From Prochilodus magdalenae (Eukaryota; Chordata; Actinopteri; Characiformes; Prochilodontidae), in the NCBI GenBank assembly GCA_024036415.1, contig JAMWET010004037.1:541001-605000 (forward strand): DNA of 64,000 nucleotides. Direction: 5' to 3'. The stretch's first letter is position 1. Each line of letters opens with the position of its first letter. Made by a program: the position numbers and the translations under genes. Below are positions 61,739-64,000 of this stretch, piece after piece. Under the pieces are notes generated by a model, which was not told the DNA's origin, ran no database searches, and was given only the letters and a program-made list of their open reading frames with translations.

Positions 61739-61862
61739 ATCCATCCAACCATCCATCCATCCATCCATCCTTCCATCCATCCATCCATCCATCCATCCAT
61801 CCATCCATCCATCCATCCATCCATCCATCCACCCATCCATCCATCCAACCAATCATCCATCC
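61739..61862 (+). repeat. (CATC)n microsatellite
   Basis: About 30 units with a few substitutions near both ends. Confidence 0.95.
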
Positions 61863-62062
61863 ATCTTTTCTGTCCTCATGTTCCCCCTGCATCTGCTACT
61901 GTGTTCTCATCCCACTCGCTCCTCTTCTTTTTGCTCTCTCACTCTAGAGAAAGTGCAACGTCATAACAGCTCCCTGATGTGCATGTGTGGGTGTCAGTCA
62001 GTGATTCAGGGTGTTTGTGTTGTTGTGTTTGTGTGCATTTGCAGGTCTGTTTGGGGGCATTG

Positions 62063-62091
62063 AGAAAGAGAGAGAGAGAGAGAGAGAGAGA
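62063..62091 (+). repeat. (GA)n microsatellite
   Basis: About 13 GA units. Confidence 0.9.
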
Positions 62092-62873
62092 CACAGTAAA
62101 AGAGAAATTATCTTGAGCTGCTGATTAAGAAGTGTTTATCAGGCAAAGCAATCAGAACCTCAGTAGTAGCACCTGAGCCATCGGTTTCTCTCATATCTCA
62201 CACATGCTCAAACTGCACTTACTGTATGATGTAGTGGTGCTACAGTCCATTATTAGTAACAAATTAACTGCATTGCATTTATTCTGCCCATCGAGATGGA
62301 GTGTTTACAGCACCCTCAGTCCTGGCTTTTTAATAACTCTGCATTGTGAAATGAAACAGTATGAGTTGAAAGCAGGGCCTTTAATTACATGTGCTCTCCG
62401 GAAGGTCCGTATTCTACATTTTTCTAGTTTAATTGTGCTCCCTGGGGTCCACTTATGATGTCTGTGTGGCTCTATGCAATAAGTAACTCTTTATATAAAA
62501 ATAAAACCAAAGTTAGTCATTTATTTATATTTACGTGGAACACTGTCAACCTTTTTAAAAACGTACTGTAACAGCCTTTGTTTGTTACTGTTGCTTTGAG
62601 TGCCACCTTTAACAAAACAATTCATTATACATACATTCAGTATAACTGCTAAACTCTTTATAAAGTTTAATTAAAGAATGCTATTACATATATACATTAT
62701 ACATTAGCCTCAAAACACAACCATAGGCTCTTAGCGTATTTGTGGGTTCCTATGAGTGCATGGTATCTATCTGTTATCAGCAACACAGGGAGGATCTCAT
62801 CATCAAATATTGCCAAGCACACACACCCACCTGTTACCAATCTGCAACCCATTGCCAAGCACAGCCAAAGAGA

Positions 62874-62887
62874 GAGACAGAGAGTAC

Positions 62888-62935
<48 letters not shown>

Positions 62936-62944
62936 GAGAGAGAA
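62874..62944 (+). repeat. (GA)n repeat, interrupted
   Basis: Two GA runs separated by a GCGAGA interruption. They cause overlapping Arg/Glu-rich frames that are not genes. Confidence 0.9.
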
Positions 62945-63539
62945 TGGAGAGAGGGAGAGTCCTATACCAGATCCACTCACAGCCAATTAATCACAGCTAG
63001 TACTAAGCAACACACACTCTACCACTCTCTCTTCACACACACTCGAAGTGGGGAAAAGGGAGGGCATGCTGTGGACCCCTATTACAAAGCCTGCAGCAGG
63101 TTGGCTGGATGGTGTGGTGAAGAGATTAAAGAGCAATGCCCTGGTCTTATTCATCAAAGCCTGGCCAAGGGTGACCGTATCTGCTCCCATCACCATACTA
63201 ACTGTTCTGGAGGGCTTTGGGCAGGAAGTGAGTCCTTCAGACAGACCTGGAACATTTCAAAGAGCACAGGTCTGTTTGAAGAACAGACAGTTAGGAGGTT
63301 TGGAACATTGCAAGTCTGGAGTCACTTGCCATATTAATACGGTCTCAATTTAAATGAATACCAGTGTTTCCTAATCTTGTGTCTGAAGATCTAAAGTCAA
63401 TGGTGGCAGTATGAGTGAGTCTCTATTGTTGTAGCCCCACCCAAAACAACTACTTTAATAAAAAGCTTATTAAATAATAAACCCAAACCAGATATTAAAA
63501 TGCTCTTGATAAATGGCTTGGAAATGACCATGTATAAGT

Positions 63540-63990
63540 TGTGAGCTGTAGGTTTAACACTGAACAGCATCCTCATGGCAAGGTGACATGCATTTGATAG
63601 GCCTCATGCAGATTAATTGTCTGAACTCTTCAGTGTGCTCCTTAAACCAATTTTGGACAACTTGGGTCCAATGGCAAATGATCCTACTGGAATATCCCAA
63701 CATTGTGTGGGTCAACGAGGTAATGAAAGGCTGCAAATGGTCACTAAGCATGAAACAGTGGACAAAGGTCAGTCACATGTTTAGGTGGACCAGTGAACCC
63801 AATACATGCCATGAGAACACATCCCACGCCAGTCTGAAATCACCACTAGCCTGCACTTTTGCTCGCATATCCCATGGAATCGGCACTGACCTGCAGCATG
63901 TGGGGCCTCCTATATTGAATGTGGATGTGATTTCTCCCAGATTTCTGCCAGTCACTTGCCAGAGACACTGCCAGTCACAATCATTAAGCA
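63540..63990 (-). mobile_element. Decayed Tc1-like element at the window edge
   Basis: The stretch contains CTACTGGAATATCCCAACAT and CATGCCATGAGAACACATCC, text typical of the antisense of a Tc1-like transposase gene. It probably continues beyond the window. No intact frame. Confidence 0.55.
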
Positions 63991-64000
63991 CTTGTGGCCT

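Noticed and set aside
62756..63337. A 193-codon plus-strand frame.
   Set aside because: It runs through the GA repeat and neighbouring unique DNA without similarity to any protein I recognise.

Overview
The window is intronic and exonic DNA of a bony fish. The signs are short exons with GT-AG borders separated by kilobase introns, many long microsatellites (GA, CA, TA, TATC, CATC), many decayed Tc1-like DNA transposons, an L2-type LINE fragment, and tRNA-derived SINEs. The mix of repeats suggests a teleost, possibly an otophysan such as a characiform, but the species cannot be fixed from sequence alone. There are no prokaryotic genes, rRNA, CRISPR arrays or phage.

One protein-coding gene is supported. 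It is anks1b (ankyrin repeat and SAM domain protein 1B, AIDA-1), transcribed on the minus strand, so the 5' side of the gene lies at high coordinates. Six exons are visible: 50897-51083, 27571-28229, 23817-23889, 20495-20601, 11846-11944 and 6976-7128. Every border has a GT donor and AG acceptor, and all splice phases agree, so the exons join into one open frame. They cover the Ser/Pro-rich linker, all of SAM domain 1 and the first part of SAM domain 2. The N-terminal ankyrin exons and the C-terminal exons (end of SAM2, PTB domain) lie outside the window. The fourth exon has a second form: it extends upstream to an ATG at 20734 (or 20698), giving the N-terminus of the short AIDA-1 isoforms, and a TC-rich region that probably holds their promoter or 5' UTR lies at about 20735-21540.

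Layout, low to high coordinate: 1-6975 intron with large GA arrays, a 5'-truncated L2 LINE and a palindromic element; 6976-7128 SAM2 exon; 7129-11845 intron with Tc1 remnants; 11846-11944 SAM1 second-half exon; 11945-20494 intron; 20495-20734 composite exon and alternative start; 20735-23816 promoter-like region and intron; 23817-23889 small linker exon; 23890-27570 intron with nonautonomous DNA transposons; 27571-28229 large linker exon; 28230-50896 a 22.7 kb intron with a nested SINE, a Tc1 relic, a LINE 3' end with its TATC tail and a TIR element; 50897-51083 linker exon; 51084-64000 intron with a degenerate minisatellite, a SINE and more Tc1 relics.

I found no new multi-gene system. The most unusual signals are three near-perfect RFX-type X-box palindromes scattered in the introns, a degenerate 29-30 bp tandem array whose unit carries a heat-shock-element-like core, and the composite exon in which a 3' splice site sits inside coding sequence of the alternative isoform.
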